Source of the DNA: Terribacillus halophilus
GTDB lineage: Bacteria > Bacillota > Bacilli > Bacillales > Amphibacillaceae
Reading direction: 5' to 3'
Assembly (NCBI RefSeq): GCF_900101385.1
Contig: NZ_FMZB01000007.1
Coordinates: 1-64,000, forward strand
Length of the DNA: 64,000 nucleotides
Part shown: piece after piece, positions 33,539 to 43,527 of the stretch
How the letters are laid out: the number at the start of each line of letters is the position of its first letter
Position numbering within the stretch: the stretch's first letter is position 1
Translations under genes and position numbers: made by a program
The notes under the pieces: model-generated
Database searches by the model: none
Told to the model about the DNA's origin: nothing
Seen by the model: the letters and a program-made list of their open reading frames with translations, nothing else

Positions 33539-35872
33539 ATGGAAAAAGAGAAGACACTGGTAACGCCTCTCCTGCCCTTGAGGGGGCTGCTAATTTTTCC
33601 GACGATGGTCTTGCATTTAGATGTGGGCAGGGAAAAATCCGTCCATGCACTGGAACGAGCGATGATGGAAGGGGAAACAATCTTTCTGGCTGCGCAGAAA
33701 GAAGTGGATTTGGATGAACCGACAGAAGACGAGATCCATCATATAGGTACGGTAGCAAAAGTCAATCAAATGATGAAGCTGCCCAATGGTACGATGCGTG
33801 TATTGGTTGAAGGATTATACCGGGCTGAAATCATCCGCTTCCTGGAGGATGACAAGCAATTCATGGTCGAAATCGAGGAAAGACCAGACAAGCATGGAAC
33901 GAAAAATGAAGAAGAAGCCCTGATGCGAGCGCTCCTGGAGCAGTTTGAGCAATACATAAAGGTTTCAAAGAAAATTGGCCAAGAGACGTTGGCAACCTTG
34001 ACTGATATCAAGGAACCGGGGCGCATGGCAGATTTGATTACCTCTCATTTGTCCTTACGGCTCGATGACAAGCAGGAAATCCTGGAGATGCAGGATGTCA
34101 AGGAACGCTTGCGTCATATCATCATGATCATTACAAATGAGCGGGAAGTCCTTGATCTGGAAAAGAAAATCGGTCAGCGCGTCAAACAATCCGTCGAGAA
34201 GACACAAAAGGAATATTACTTGCGTGAACAGATGAAAGCAATCCAGAAGGAGCTCGGTGACCGGGATGGCAAGTCCGGGGAAATCGAACAGTTCAAAGCG
34301 GATATCGAAGCATCTGATATGACGGATCACATGAAGGAAGTCGCCGAAAAAGAGCTGAAACGGTATGAGCGTGTTCCGCAGAGTTCTGCAGAAAGCTCTG
34401 TCATACGCAATTACTTGGAGTGGCTGATTGCCCTGCCTTGGAAGAATCAAACAGAAGATAATCTGGATATTCCCCATGCCGAAGCTACTTTGGATGAGGA
34501 TCATTATGGTCTGGAAAAGGTAAAAGAAAGAATTTTGGAATACTTGGCCGTTCAGAAACTGACCAATTCGTTGAAAGGTCCGATCCTTTGTCTGGCTGGA
34601 CCTCCAGGGGTCGGGAAAACTTCCCTGGCGACAAGCATTTCCAAAGCAATCAATCGTAAATTTGTCCGTATTTCATTGGGCGGTGTAAGAGATGAAGCGG
34701 AAATTCGCGGTCATCGCCGTACTTATGTGGGAGCGATGCCTGGACGGATCATGCAAGGTATGAGACGTGCCGGTACAACGAATCCAATCTTTTTGCTTGA
34801 TGAAATCGATAAGATGAGCAATGACTTCCGCGGCGATCCATCTTCGGCTATGCTCGAAGTGCTTGATCCGGAACAAAACAGTACGTTCAGTGATCATTTC
34901 ATTGAAGAGAACTACGATCTTTCCAATGTGATGTTCATTGCGACGGCAAATAATTTGGGATCCATTCCAGGACCTTTGCTTGATCGGATGGAGATCATCA
35001 GCATTGCTGGTTATACCGAAGTGGAGAAACTGCATATTGCCAAGGAACATCTATTGCCAAAGCAAATCAAGGAAAACGGTTTGAAAAAAGGCAATATCGT
35101 CATGAAAGATGAAGCCCTTGAGCATATCGTCCGCCGTTATACAAGGGAAGCAGGTGTGCGCGGATTTGAGCGGCAGCTGGCAGCGGTTTGCCGTAAAGTA
35201 GCACGGATCATCGTATCTGAAGATAAGAAGCGGGTTACGGTATCGGCGAAGAAAGTGGAAGAATTGCTTGGACGCCCGCACTTCCGTTATGGTTTAATGG
35301 AAGAGGAGAATCAAGTTGGCGCAGCGACAGGTCTTGCTTATACGACTGCCGGCGGAGATACATTATCCATTGAAGTTTCTTTGTCTCCCGGTAAAGGGAA
35401 ACTTACGCTTACCGGAAAACTCGGGGATGTGATGAAGGAATCAGCACAGGCTGCCTTCAGCTATATCCGTTCAAATGCCGAAGAGCTTGGCGTCGATCCA
35501 TCCTTCCATGAACAATATGATATCCATATCCATGTGCCGGAAGGAGCGACACCGAAGGACGGTCCTTCCGCCGGTATCACGATTGCCACAGCTTTGACGA
35601 GTGCACTTACAAGAAGGCCGGTGCGCAAGGATGTCGGGATGACAGGGGAGATCACCCTTCGCGGCCGTGTATTGCCGATCGGTGGACTGAAGGAGAAGAG
35701 TTTGAGTGCTCACCGGGCAGGTATCACGACAATCTTATTCCCGGCTGATAATGACCGTGATCTGGAGGATATACCCGATACAATCAAGCAAGACATGACG
35801 TTTATCAAAGTCAGCCATCTTGATGAGGTATTAAAATACGCATTGGTGGAAGATAAACATGAAAGTAACTGA
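33539..35872 (+). CDS. lon: ATP-dependent protease Lon (LonA)
   Basis: A 777-residue LonA protease: N-terminal substrate-binding domain (about 10-205), coiled helical linker, AAA+ domain with Walker A GPPGVGKT at 354-361 and Walker [10 protein letters not shown], and a C-terminal protease domain with catalytic Ser677 in KDGPSAG and the Lys of the dyad in [12 protein letters not shown]. It degrades damaged and regulatory proteins. GGAGGTG precedes the ATG, and the last 14 bases overlap engB. Confidence 0.98.
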   Translation: MEKEKTLVTPLLPLRGLLIFPTMVLHLDVGREKSVHALERAMMEGETIFLAAQKEVDLDEPTEDEIHHIGTVAKVNQMMKLPNGTMRVLVEGLYRAEIIRFLEDDKQFMVEIEERPDKHGTKNEEEALMRALLEQFEQYIKVSKKIGQETLATLTDIKEPGRMADLITSHLSLRLDDKQEILEMQDVKERLRHIIMIITNEREVLDLEKKIGQRVKQSVEKTQKEYYLREQMKAIQKELGDRDGKSGEIEQFKADIEASDMTDHMKEVAEKELKRYERVPQSSAESSVIRNYLEWLIALPWKNQTEDNLDIPHAEATLDEDHYGLEKVKERILEYLAVQKLTNSLKGPILCLAGPPGVGKTSLATSISKAINRKFVRISLGGVRDEAEIRGHRRTYVGAMPGRIMQGMRRAGTTNPIFLLDEIDKMSNDFRGDPSSAMLEVLDPEQNSTFSDHFIEENYDLSNVMFIATANNLGSIPGPLLDRMEIISIAGYTEVEKLHIAKEHLLPKQIKENGLKKGNIVMKDEALEHIVRRYTREAGVRGFERQLAAVCRKVARIIVSEDKKRVTVSAKKVEELLGRPHFRYGLMEEENQVGAATGLAYTTAGGDTLSIEVSLSPGKGKLTLTGKLGDVMKESAQAAFSYIRSNAEELGVDPSFHEQYDIHIHVPEGATPKDGPSAGITIATALTSALTRRPVRKDVGMTGEITLRGRVLPIGGLKEKSLSAHRAGITTILFPADNDRDLEDIPDTIKQDMTFIKVSHLDEVLKYALVEDKHESN

Positions 35873-36440
35873 AGCAGAAATCGTAATCAGCGCCGTATCG
35901 AAAAAGCAATATCCGGAAACACATATGCCGGAGATTGCTTTGGCGGGGCGCTCGAATGTAGGGAAATCATCTTTTATCAATAAGATGATCAATCGCAAGA
36001 ACTTGGTCCGCACATCTCAAAAGCCCGGGAAGACGCAGACATTGAACTTTTATAAGATCAATGACCGCTTCCATTTCGTGGATGTGCCGGGCTATGGCTA
36101 TGCCAAGGTTTCAAAGAAGGAACGTAATGCGTGGGGCAAAATGCTGGAGGAGTATTTCACGGAGCGTGAAAATCTGAAGGCAGTCGTGCTGCTTGTCGAT
36201 ATCCGTCATGAACCGACGAAGGACGACGTAACCATGTATGACTTCCTGAAACATTATGAGCTGCCTGTTGTCGTGGTGGCAACCAAACTGGACAAGATTC
36301 CAAAAGGGAAACGCGTTCAGCATATCAAGCGGGCTGCAGATAAATTGCAGCTTGAACAAGAGGATATCATCCTTCCATTTTCCTCGGAAACGGGAGAAGG
36401 AAAAGAGGAAGCATGGGGAGTATTAAAACAATTCCTATGA
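35859..36440 (+). CDS. engB: Ribosome biogenesis GTPase EngB/YsxC
   Basis: A 193-residue TrmE-Era-EngA-EngB-Septin GTPase. G1 is [11 protein letters not shown]2 includes [11 protein letters not shown]3 is DVPGYGYA, G4 is TKLDK and G5 is near SSETGEG. It is needed for 50S subunit assembly. It overlaps lon by 14 bp, as in other bacilli. The terminator 36441-36478 lies directly behind the stop codon. Confidence 0.97.
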   Translation: MKVTEAEIVISAVSKKQYPETHMPEIALAGRSNVGKSSFINKMINRKNLVRTSQKPGKTQTLNFYKINDRFHFVDVPGYGYAKVSKKERNAWGKMLEEYFTERENLKAVVLLVDIRHEPTKDDVTMYDFLKHYELPVVVVATKLDKIPKGKRVQHIKRAADKLQLEQEDIILPFSSETGEGKEEAWGVLKQFL

Positions 36441-36480
36441 AAAATAACCGTACAAGCTTAGGCCTGTACGGTTATTTTTT
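36441..36480. terminator. Bidirectional terminator between engB and the convergent gene
   Basis: AAAATAACCGTACA (36441-36454) and TGTACGGTTATTTT (36465-36478) form a 14-bp stem with A/T runs on both sides. The stop codon of the minus-strand gene (36472-36474) lies inside the right arm. Confidence 0.9.
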
Positions 36481-36954
36481 TCGGAAAAGAAGATAAGCGC
36501 CTGCCAATATTAGCAATACAGGCCAAAAATCACTGATGATGCCGGCTGTTCTATCAAGCCAGCCGAACCAGGCAGGCTGCTTTGGTGCAGCAATCGCAAA
36601 GATACCAAGAGCCAGCAGCAAAATTGCCCATACATAGCCCTTTTTGGTTTTTAGTGCTGATATGAATAAAGCAGCACCAGTGAGCAATGGGTAAGCTCCC
36701 CAGCTGTCGGTCCAGAAGCTGTAATGCTTCAGTCCATGGAAATGGAGCCCCAAGCCTAAAATTAAATACCCAGCGAATAAGTTTTTATGATCTTTCGTAA
36801 GATAAGCATGCAATAGTAGAGCCGCGCCAATGATGATCAACAAAGTGGGCCAAGAGTAAAAATCCACAAACAAGGGTACACGTAACTGTCGCAACAGGAA
36901 ATACGCTCCGATTCCTAGTAAAAGGAAACCGACAAAAGCATTTTTCTTCGTCAT
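36472..36954 (-). CDS. LiaI/LiaF-type transmembrane-region protein
   Basis: A 160-residue protein with three to six membrane-spanning segments arranged as repeated pairs (FVGFLLLGIGAYFLLRQL, WPTLLIIIGAALLLHAYL, AGYLILGLGLHFHGL and DFWPVLLILAGAYLLFRKK). This is the LiaI-LiaF-like transmembrane (DUF5668-type) pattern, found in cell-envelope stress proteins; the target domain of LiaF is missing. ATG at 36954 is 5-6 bp from GGAGAG; an upstream in-frame ATG at 36969 lies in the putative operator. It is divergent from hemA. Confidence 0.75.
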   Translation of the reverse strand: MTKKNAFVGFLLLGIGAYFLLRQLRVPLFVDFYSWPTLLIIIGAALLLHAYLTKDHKNLFAGYLILGLGLHFHGLKHYSFWTDSWGAYPLLTGAALFISALKTKKGYVWAILLLALGIFAIAAPKQPAWFGWLDRTAGIISDFWPVLLILAGAYLLFRKK

Positions 36955-36968
36955 AACATCTCTCCACA

Positions 36969-36983
36969 TAATAATTATTATTA
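36969..36983. promoter_or_regulatory. PerR/Fur-type 7-1-7 inverted repeat
   Basis: TAATAATTATTATTA is a perfect 7-1-7 inverted repeat that matches the PerR box TTATAATNATTATAA at 12 of 14 defined positions. It lies between the LiaI-like gene and hemA, 190 bp before hemA. In B. subtilis the hemAXCDBL operon is PerR-controlled, which makes the position suggestive. AT-rich DNA can give such repeats by chance. Confidence 0.45.
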
Positions 36984-37107
36984 AATAAGATTAAATCGTT
37001 GATTATCATGACTATCTGTGTTAATTTGTTATATGTACTTATGAAATTATTCACAAACACACACTCTATCCTAACACAATTGTTTACGATTCTGTTCACA
37101 AATTTGC

Positions 37108-37136
37108 TTAGGACATAAATACCACAGTGTTATACT
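37108..37136 (+). promoter_or_regulatory. Probable sigma-A promoter of the hem operon
   Basis: TATACT (37131-37136) is a good -10; TTAGGA (37108-37113), 17 bp upstream, is a weak -35. It starts the mRNA about 30 bp before hemA. Confidence 0.45.
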
Positions 37137-37172
37137 GGTATGAGCGAAAGGTTTTCAAGGGGGAAATAGGGA

Positions 37173-38528
37173 ATGTACATGTTAGTTGCAGGAATCAATT
37201 ATCGCACAGCCCCGATTGAAATAAGAGAAAGACTAAGTTTCAAGGAAGAAGAGCTTGGCTTAGCGATGCAAGCACTCTCCAACCAGAAAAGCATGCTCGA
37301 GAACGTCATCATCTCGACTTGTAACCGTACGGAGATTTATGCTGTGGTCGATCAAATGCACACCGGCCGCTATTATATAAAAAAATTCTTGTCTGAATGG
37401 TTTGGAATCGAAAAAGACGAGATTGCATCTTATCTTACATTTCATGAGGATGAAAGAGCCATGGAGCATTTGTTCCGGGTAGCAAGCGGATTGGATTCCA
37501 TGGTCGTAGGGGAAACACAGATCCTTGGGCAGCTGAAACGCTCGTTCCAAAAAGCACAGGAGCTTCATACATCCGGAACGATTTATAATGAATTGTTCAA
37601 ACAAGCTGTGACGTTGGCGAAGCGGGCGCATACAGAGACTGGAATCGGTGAGAATGCTGTGTCTGTCAGCTACGCTGCGGTGGAATTGTCCAAGAAAATA
37701 TTCGGTGATATTTCTTCCAAACGCATCGTCATCCTGGGCGCTGGTAAAATGGGGGAACTGGCAGCAAGGAATCTGCACGGTTCAGGCGTCACGGATGTAA
37801 CGGTTGTCAATAGGACGAAAGAAAAAGCAGAACAGCTGGCCGCTTTGTTCAATGGTAAAGCAGCCGGATGGGATGAACTCGATACAGCATTGCAAAATGC
37901 GGATATCGTCATCAGTTCCACAGGGGCCCCAGGATATGTGCTGGACAAACAAATGCTTCAGCCGGTTCTGAGAGAACGCAAAGGCCAGCCGTTATTCTTG
38001 GTCGATATTGCGGTGCCGCGCGATATCAATCCAGATGTGGATGATTTGGACAGCACCTTCCTATATGACATCGATGACTTGCAAGATGTTGTCGATGCGA
38101 ATTTGGCTGCCCGTCAGGAAGCAGTGGAAAAAATCGAAATCATGATCGAAGGCGGTATCGTCGACTTCAAAGTGTGGCTGCAGACATTGGGTGTCGTGCC
38201 AGTCATCACCGAGCTTCGTCGTAAAGCGGCTGCAATCCAAGCTGAAACGATGAAAAGTTTGGAACGCAAGCTGCCGGATCTTAGTGAACGTGATATACGG
38301 GTGTTGAACAAGCATACGAAAAGCATCATCAACCAGCTGCTCAAACAACCGATCACGCAGGCAAAAGAGCTTGCAGGCCGTGAAAACAGCGAAGAACTCA
38401 TCCAGCAGTTCGCAGAGATTTTCGGAATCGAAAAGGCGGTACTGGACAAACAAAATAATATTGTCAAACTGGAACGCTCCGAGTCACAAGAGCTTCAGTC
38501 TGTGCCAAATGCATCCTCAACCAGATAA
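37173..38528 (+). CDS. hemA: Glutamyl-tRNA reductase
   Basis: A 451-residue enzyme that reduces glutamyl-tRNA(Glu) to glutamate-1-semialdehyde with NADPH, the first step of tetrapyrrole synthesis. Catalytic Cys50 is in [27 protein letters not shown] is the family signature; the NADPH domain has GAGKMGELA; a helical dimerisation domain closes the protein. AAGGGGG lies 9 bp before the ATG. It is the first gene of a six-gene hem operon. Confidence 0.98.
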   Translation: MYMLVAGINYRTAPIEIRERLSFKEEELGLAMQALSNQKSMLENVIISTCNRTEIYAVVDQMHTGRYYIKKFLSEWFGIEKDEIASYLTFHEDERAMEHLFRVASGLDSMVVGETQILGQLKRSFQKAQELHTSGTIYNELFKQAVTLAKRAHTETGIGENAVSVSYAAVELSKKIFGDISSKRIVILGAGKMGELAARNLHGSGVTDVTVVNRTKEKAEQLAALFNGKAAGWDELDTALQNADIVISSTGAPGYVLDKQMLQPVLRERKGQPLFLVDIAVPRDINPDVDDLDSTFLYDIDDLQDVVDANLAARQEAVEKIEIMIEGGIVDFKVWLQTLGVVPVITELRRKAAAIQAETMKSLERKLPDLSERDIRVLNKHTKSIINQLLKQPITQAKELAGRENSEELIQQFAEIFGIEKAVLDKQNNIVKLERSESQELQSVPNASSTR

Positions 38529-38543
38529 AAAGAAGGGCTAATC

Positions 38544-39368
38544 ATGCAGGTACCAGCTTATCTTTATGAAATCATTTTGTTACTTTATGCAGCCAGCATT
38601 TTCAGCTATTTTATCGATTTTATACAAAAGAATCGGAAGGCGAATATTTTCGCCTTCCGTTTGCTTACATTGGTTTGGTTCTTCCAGAGCCTTTTTTTAT
38701 TGCAGGAAATGATTGCGCATGCCGGACTGCCGGTAAAGGATGTCTATGAAGGCTTATATTTTTATGCCTGGATCATCGTATCGCTATCTTTGTTCATCAA
38801 CCGTATCTACAAAGTCGATTTTCTCACCTTCTTCCTGAATGTGGTCGGCTTTTTTATGATGTTGTTATATATTGCAAGCTCGGCTTACGAACGGCAATGG
38901 ACACAGACGATTCCATTCATGGATGAAGTATTGATCGCGCACATCACACTGGCAATACTGGCTTATGGTTTTTTCACGCTATCTTTTGTCTTTGCTGTCA
39001 TGTATTTGCTGCAATTCCAGCTGCTGAAGCAAAAAAAAGGGTATAGATGGTGGACAAGGCTTGGTGATTTGGGCAAGCTAGAAACATATACATTCACCTC
39101 CATTACGATCGGGACGCCTTTGCTGCTGTTATCTATCGTGTTGGGGATTGTATGGGCTTATACGACAGCTGCGGCATTCTATTGGTTCGATTGGAAGACA
39201 ATCGGTTCGCTGACGGTATTGGCAGTCTATGCAGTCTACCTGTTCTTGCGTCTGGCAAGAGGGGTGAGAGGAAAAGGCTTGGCAATCTATGCCATTGCTG
39301 CTTTCTTGATCCTGATCATCAATTTCTTCTTACTTAGCACGTACTCATCATTTCATTTTACTGGGTAA
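38544..39368 (+). CDS. hemX: HemX, CcsA-like membrane regulator of HemA
   Basis: A 274-residue protein with eight hydrophobic segments and the cytochrome c assembly (CcsA/ResC-like) domain. In B. subtilis HemX lowers the cellular amount of HemA. It lies between hemA and hemC as in other bacilli, 15 bp after hemA. The tryptophan-rich haem-binding WWD motif of true CcsA proteins is not evident, in agreement with a regulatory role. Confidence 0.92.
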   Translation: MQVPAYLYEIILLLYAASIFSYFIDFIQKNRKANIFAFRLLTLVWFFQSLFLLQEMIAHAGLPVKDVYEGLYFYAWIIVSLSLFINRIYKVDFLTFFLNVVGFFMMLLYIASSAYERQWTQTIPFMDEVLIAHITLAILAYGFFTLSFVFAVMYLLQFQLLKQKKGYRWWTRLGDLGKLETYTFTSITIGTPLLLLSIVLGIVWAYTTAAAFYWFDWKTIGSLTVLAVYAVYLFLRLARGVRGKGLAIYAIAAFLILIINFFLLSTYSSFHFTG

Positions 39369-39395
39369 ATCCCTAGTTTTTCAGGAGGTAGAGCA

Positions 39396-40328
39396 ATGCG
39401 TAAAATTATCGTTGGTTCAAGAAAAAGCAATCTGGCGCTCACACAGACAAAGTGGGTTATCGACCAGTTGAAACGAGCTGGAGCGCCATATGAGTTCGAA
39501 ATCAAAAAAATAGAGACAAAGGGTGACAAAATCCTGGACGTCACACTTTCAAAAGTCGGCGGAAAAGGATTGTTCGTAAAGGAAATCGAGCAGGCTATGT
39601 ACGACGAGGAAATCGATATGGCTGTACATAGTATGAAGGATATGCCATCGGAACTTCCTGCCGGCCTGACGATTGCCTCTGTGCCGGTTAGGGAGGATTA
39701 CCGGGATGCATTTATTTCCAAGGACAACATCTCCTTGAGAGAGCTTCCCGAAGGAGCTGTCGTCGGGACGAGCAGCCTCCGCCGTGCAGCGCAGATTCTT
39801 GCTGTCCGTCCCGATATCGAAATCAAGCCGATTCGCGGAAACATCGACACGCGTCTAAAGAAATTGGAAAATGAAGATTTTGATGCCATCGTATTGGCGG
39901 CTGCAGGCTTGAAGCGCATGGGTTGGAGCGATGATATCGTTACCGAATTCCTTGAAACAGATCTCTGCTTGCCAGCTATCGGGCAAGGAGCGCTGGCGAT
40001 CGAGTGCCGCGATACCGATATGGAATTGATCGAGCTTTTGACAAAAATCAATGATTCCTACACCCAGCAGACAGTCGCTGCTGAACGGACATTCTTATAT
40101 TTGATGAACGGTAGCTGCCAAGTGCCGATTGCTGGTGTTGCCCATATGGAAGATGATGATGTCGTCCTGACTGCATTGATTGCCTCGGCTGACGGTAAAC
40201 AAGTATTTAAGGAAGAAATCCGTGGCGCCGATCCGCAGGAAGTTGGTAAACTTGCTGCAGAAAGAATGCAGGAACAAGGTGCACAGGATATCGTCGACAA
40301 AGCGATCGAGGAGTCGGAGTCCAAATGA
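39396..40328 (+). CDS. hemC: Hydroxymethylbilane synthase (porphobilinogen deaminase)
   Basis: A 310-residue enzyme that joins four porphobilinogens into hydroxymethylbilane. The dipyrromethane cofactor is attached to Cys241 ([11 protein letters not shown]). The N-terminus [14 protein letters not shown], the active-site Asp in [10 protein letters not shown] and SSLRRAAQ are conserved. AGGAGG lies 7 bp before the ATG. It overlaps hemD by 4 bp. Confidence 0.98.
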   Translation: MRKIIVGSRKSNLALTQTKWVIDQLKRAGAPYEFEIKKIETKGDKILDVTLSKVGGKGLFVKEIEQAMYDEEIDMAVHSMKDMPSELPAGLTIASVPVREDYRDAFISKDNISLRELPEGAVVGTSSLRRAAQILAVRPDIEIKPIRGNIDTRLKKLENEDFDAIVLAAAGLKRMGWSDDIVTEFLETDLCLPAIGQGALAIECRDTDMELIELLTKINDSYTQQTVAAERTFLYLMNGSCQVPIAGVAHMEDDDVVLTALIASADGKQVFKEEIRGADPQEVGKLAAERMQEQGAQDIVDKAIEESESK

Positions 40329-41110
40329 GCCGGCTGCCGGCCGTGAAGGTGCTTGTAACGCGCCCGAAACTGAAGGCAGTCCACTTGGCAGAGGAGCTGG
40401 CTGAAGCTGGGGCCAAACCGATCATCGTGCCCCTTTTGACTTTTCACACAAGGATTGATGATGGAAACGCGAAGCTCTGTCAGGAGGGAGAAAGATTTGA
40501 TTGGCTCTTTTTCTCAAGTACGAATGGAGTGGAGCATTTCCATGCGTTGTTGAGTGCGTATTCAAGCTTGGAGGCCTGGAGTCATTGCCATATTGCTGCG
40601 GTTGGACAGAAAACGGCTGAGGAGATAGAAAGACTTTTCGGCAGGGAAGCGGATTTGGTACCCGATGATTATACAGCGGATGCCTTGGCTGCAACATTTG
40701 CTCAGGCACATGACTCAGCCAGCCGGATTTTGCTGATTCAAGGTAATTTATCACGCCCGGCATTGGCAAATGGTTTGAAACGGAATGGCTTTGTATTTGA
40801 GAAAATGGTTGTCTATGATACGGTAGAGGAGATAAGCGAGCAAGAACTGCTTAATGATGTCCTGAAAAAGGAACAGCCGGAGGTTTTGACGTTTACGAGC
40901 CCGTCATCCATCGAGGCCTTTCTTGCTTTTATAGACGATGCCGAACTGGAACAAAAACAGCTTGATAAACTATGTCTTGTCATCGGACCGACAACCGAGG
41001 AAGCGGCCAAACGGCATGGCTTCCGCAATATCCTGCTGCCTGCACAGTACACGGCAGATGCAATGATTGATATATTAGTACATTTTTATGAACAAAGGAC
41101 AGGTGAATGA
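40325..41110 (+). CDS. hemD: Uroporphyrinogen-III synthase
   Basis: A 261-residue two-domain protein (HEM4 family) that closes hydroxymethylbilane to uroporphyrinogen III. HemD is poorly conserved; recognisable parts are [48 protein letters not shown] and [12 protein letters not shown]. Start and stop overlap the neighbours (ATGA at hemC, ATG at hemB), so translation along the operon is coupled. Confidence 0.93.
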   Translation: MSRLPAVKVLVTRPKLKAVHLAEELAEAGAKPIIVPLLTFHTRIDDGNAKLCQEGERFDWLFFSSTNGVEHFHALLSAYSSLEAWSHCHIAAVGQKTAEEIERLFGREADLVPDDYTADALAATFAQAHDSASRILLIQGNLSRPALANGLKRNGFVFEKMVVYDTVEEISEQELLNDVLKKEQPEVLTFTSPSSIEAFLAFIDDAELEQKQLDKLCLVIGPTTEEAAKRHGFRNILLPAQYTADAMIDILVHFYEQRTGE

Positions 41111-41112
41111 CA

Positions 41113-42090
41113 ATGGCAGAATTCAAACGCCACCGCCGTTTGCGCACATCAGCAAACATGCGGGCTTTAGTAAGAGAAACAGAAGTAACAGTGGATGACT
41201 TGATTTACCCAGTTTTCGTTGTAGAAGGCGAAAATGTACGTAATGAAGTTTCCTCCATGCCAGGTGTATTCCAGCTGTCTTTGGATAATTTGTCAGCTGA
41301 AATGAAGGAAGTAAGCGAACTAGGCATCAAATCGGTGCTGTTTTTCGGTATACCAGCTGAGAAGGACGAAGTCGGAACCGGTGCTTTCCATGACCATGGC
41401 ATCGTACAGCGAGCGATCAGCCAGACGAAAGAGGAATTTCCTGAGCTTCTTTTGATTGCAGATACTTGCCTTTGTGAATATACATCCCATGGCCATTGCG
41501 GCATCGTGCATGACGGAATAATCGATAATGATGAATCATTGGGCTATTTGGTAGATACTGCAGTCAGCCAGGCAAAAGCAGGAGCTGATATCATTGCCCC
41601 ATCCAACATGATGGACGGCTATGTACAAGCAATCCGCAAAGGACTGGATGAAGCCGGTTTTACGAACATTCCGATTATGGCTTATTCTGTCAAATACGCT
41701 TCTGCCTTTTACGGGCCATTCCGCGAAGCAGCTGATGGTGCTCCGCAATTCGGGGACCGAAAAACATATCAGATGGATCCTTCCAACAGAAGAGAAGCAC
41801 TGCGGGAAGCAACTTCCGATATCGAAGAGGATGCAGACTTCCTCATCGTAAAACCAGCGCTTGCTTACTTGGACATCATCCGTGATGTGCGCAATCAATT
41901 CAATGCTCCGATCGTTGCATACAATGTGAGCGGGGAATACAGCATGGTAAAAGCAGCAGCATTGAACGGCTGGATTGATGAAAAAGCAATCGTCATGGAG
42001 AAAATGATCGGCATGAAACGTGCTGGTGCTGACTTGATCATGACTTACTTTGCAAAAGATGTGGCAAGATGGCTGAAAGAAGACAACTGA
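41113..42090 (+). CDS. hemB: Delta-aminolevulinic acid dehydratase (porphobilinogen synthase)
   Basis: A 325-residue enzyme that condenses two aminolevulinates. The zinc site is [15 protein letters not shown] with three cysteines, and the two Schiff-base lysines lie in [14 protein letters not shown] and near [24 protein letters not shown] is the usual N-terminus. ATG at 41113 is 6 bp from AGGTGA; ATG at 41107, which overlaps the hemD stop, is an alternative start. Confidence 0.97.
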   Translation: MAEFKRHRRLRTSANMRALVRETEVTVDDLIYPVFVVEGENVRNEVSSMPGVFQLSLDNLSAEMKEVSELGIKSVLFFGIPAEKDEVGTGAFHDHGIVQRAISQTKEEFPELLLIADTCLCEYTSHGHCGIVHDGIIDNDESLGYLVDTAVSQAKAGADIIAPSNMMDGYVQAIRKGLDEAGFTNIPIMAYSVKYASAFYGPFREAADGAPQFGDRKTYQMDPSNRREALREATSDIEEDADFLIVKPALAYLDIIRDVRNQFNAPIVAYNVSGEYSMVKAAALNGWIDEKAIVMEKMIGMKRAGADLIMTYFAKDVARWLKEDN

Positions 42091-42105
42091 CTAGGAGGAA
42101 ATCTG

Positions 42106-43398
42106 ATGAAAAGCTTTGAAAAATCGATAGCAGCATTCGAAGAAGCGAAACAGCATATGCCAGGCGGCGTTAACTCCCCTGTCCGTGCGTTCCGTTCTGT
42201 AGGAATGGATCCGATTTTCATGGATAGCGGTAAGGGCTCGAAGATAACGGATATCGATGGCAATACGTACATCGACTATGTATTGAGCTGGGGACCGCTC
42301 ATTCTGGGGCATGCTGATGATCGTGTCGTGGAAGGGTTGAAAAAAATCACCGAGAAAGGGACAAGCTTCGGTGCGCCGACTGTGATTGAGAATAAGATGG
42401 CTGCCTTGGTGAAAGAGCGTATTCCATCCATGGACATCGTCCGCATGGTCAACTCCGGGACAGAGGCGACCATGAGTGCGCTTCGTCTGGCACGCGGTTT
42501 CACCGGACGCGATAAAATCCTTAAATTCGTCGGCAGCTATCACGGCCATGGGGATTCGCTTTTGATTAAAGCAGGTTCAGGTGTGGCGACACTTGGTTTG
42601 CCGGACAGCCCAGGGGTGCCAGAAACGATTGCACGCAATACGATCACGGTACCGTACAATGATTTGGAAAGCGTGAAATATGCATTTGAACAGTTCGGAA
42701 ACGATATCGCAGCAGTCATCGCGGAGCCAGTATGCGGCAATATGGGTGTCGTACCGCCTCAGCCAGGTTTCTTGGAAGGACTCCGCGACATGACGAAGCA
42801 GCATGGCGCATTGCTCATTTTTGATGAAGTGATGACAGGCTTCCGTGTCGGTTATCATTCTGCACAAGGACACTTCGATGTGGAACCTGATTTGACTTGC
42901 CTTGGTAAAATCATCGGCGGAGGGCTTCCTGTCGGTGCTTATGGAGGTCGTAAGGAAATCATGGAACGCGTTGCTCCAGCCGGTGATATCTATCAGGCAG
43001 GCACGCTTTCAGGAAATCCGCTTGCCATGACTGCCGGTTATGAAACGTTGACTGCAATGGATAAGGCAGCGTATGAACGCATCAATGCCCATGCAGATCG
43101 CCTTGCGGAAGGCTACAAAGCAGCAGCAGCGGAATTCGATATTCCATTGCAAGTGAACCGTGCTGGGTCCATGGTCGGTGTCTTCTTCACAGATACCCCG
43201 GTCATTAACTTCGAGACGGCGCAAACATCCAATCTGGATCACTTTTCCATGTATTACCGGGAAATGATTGAAGCGGGCATCTTCCTGCCTCCTTCTCAAT
43301 TTGAAGGGCTGTTCCTATCAGCTGCCCACACAGATGAGGATATTGAAGCGACCATCGAAGCAGCAAGACAAGCATTCAAGAAAATCGCAGCATCCTGA
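42106..43398 (+). CDS. hemL: Glutamate-1-semialdehyde 2,1-aminomutase
   Basis: A 430-residue PLP enzyme that converts glutamate-1-semialdehyde to 5-aminolevulinate. The PLP lysine is in [17 protein letters not shown]; the substrate site includes [20 protein letters not shown] and SYHGHGD. It is the last gene of the hem operon and ends in a strong terminator. AGGAGG lies upstream of the ATG. Confidence 0.98.
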   Translation: MKSFEKSIAAFEEAKQHMPGGVNSPVRAFRSVGMDPIFMDSGKGSKITDIDGNTYIDYVLSWGPLILGHADDRVVEGLKKITEKGTSFGAPTVIENKMAALVKERIPSMDIVRMVNSGTEATMSALRLARGFTGRDKILKFVGSYHGHGDSLLIKAGSGVATLGLPDSPGVPETIARNTITVPYNDLESVKYAFEQFGNDIAAVIAEPVCGNMGVVPPQPGFLEGLRDMTKQHGALLIFDEVMTGFRVGYHSAQGHFDVEPDLTCLGKIIGGGLPVGAYGGRKEIMERVAPAGDIYQAGTLSGNPLAMTAGYETLTAMDKAAYERINAHADRLAEGYKAAAAEFDIPLQVNRAGSMVGVFFTDTPVINFETAQTSNLDHFSMYYREMIEAGIFLPPSQFEGLFLSAAHTDEDIEATIEAARQAFKKIAAS

Positions 43399-43402
43399 TC
43401 AA

Positions 43403-43432
43403 AAAGTCCAAGCTGACGCTTGGGCTTTTTTT
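43403..43432 (+). terminator. Terminator of the hem operon
   Basis: AAGTCCAAGC and GCTTGGGCTT form a stem with a TGAC loop, followed by a T-run. Confidence 0.9.
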
Positions 43433-43527
43433 CATGGGGACAAAGGGATTTTCCTTACATATGTGACTTGACGTTCGCATAGGTTTTAGTGATTAGGAAC
43501 GCTTAAATCTTGGAAGGAGGATTCCAC

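Noticed and set aside
37021-37060. Second Fur-type box upstream of hemA (GATTATCATGACTATC region)
   Set aside because: Only a partial palindrome with several mismatches to the Fur and PerR consensus.
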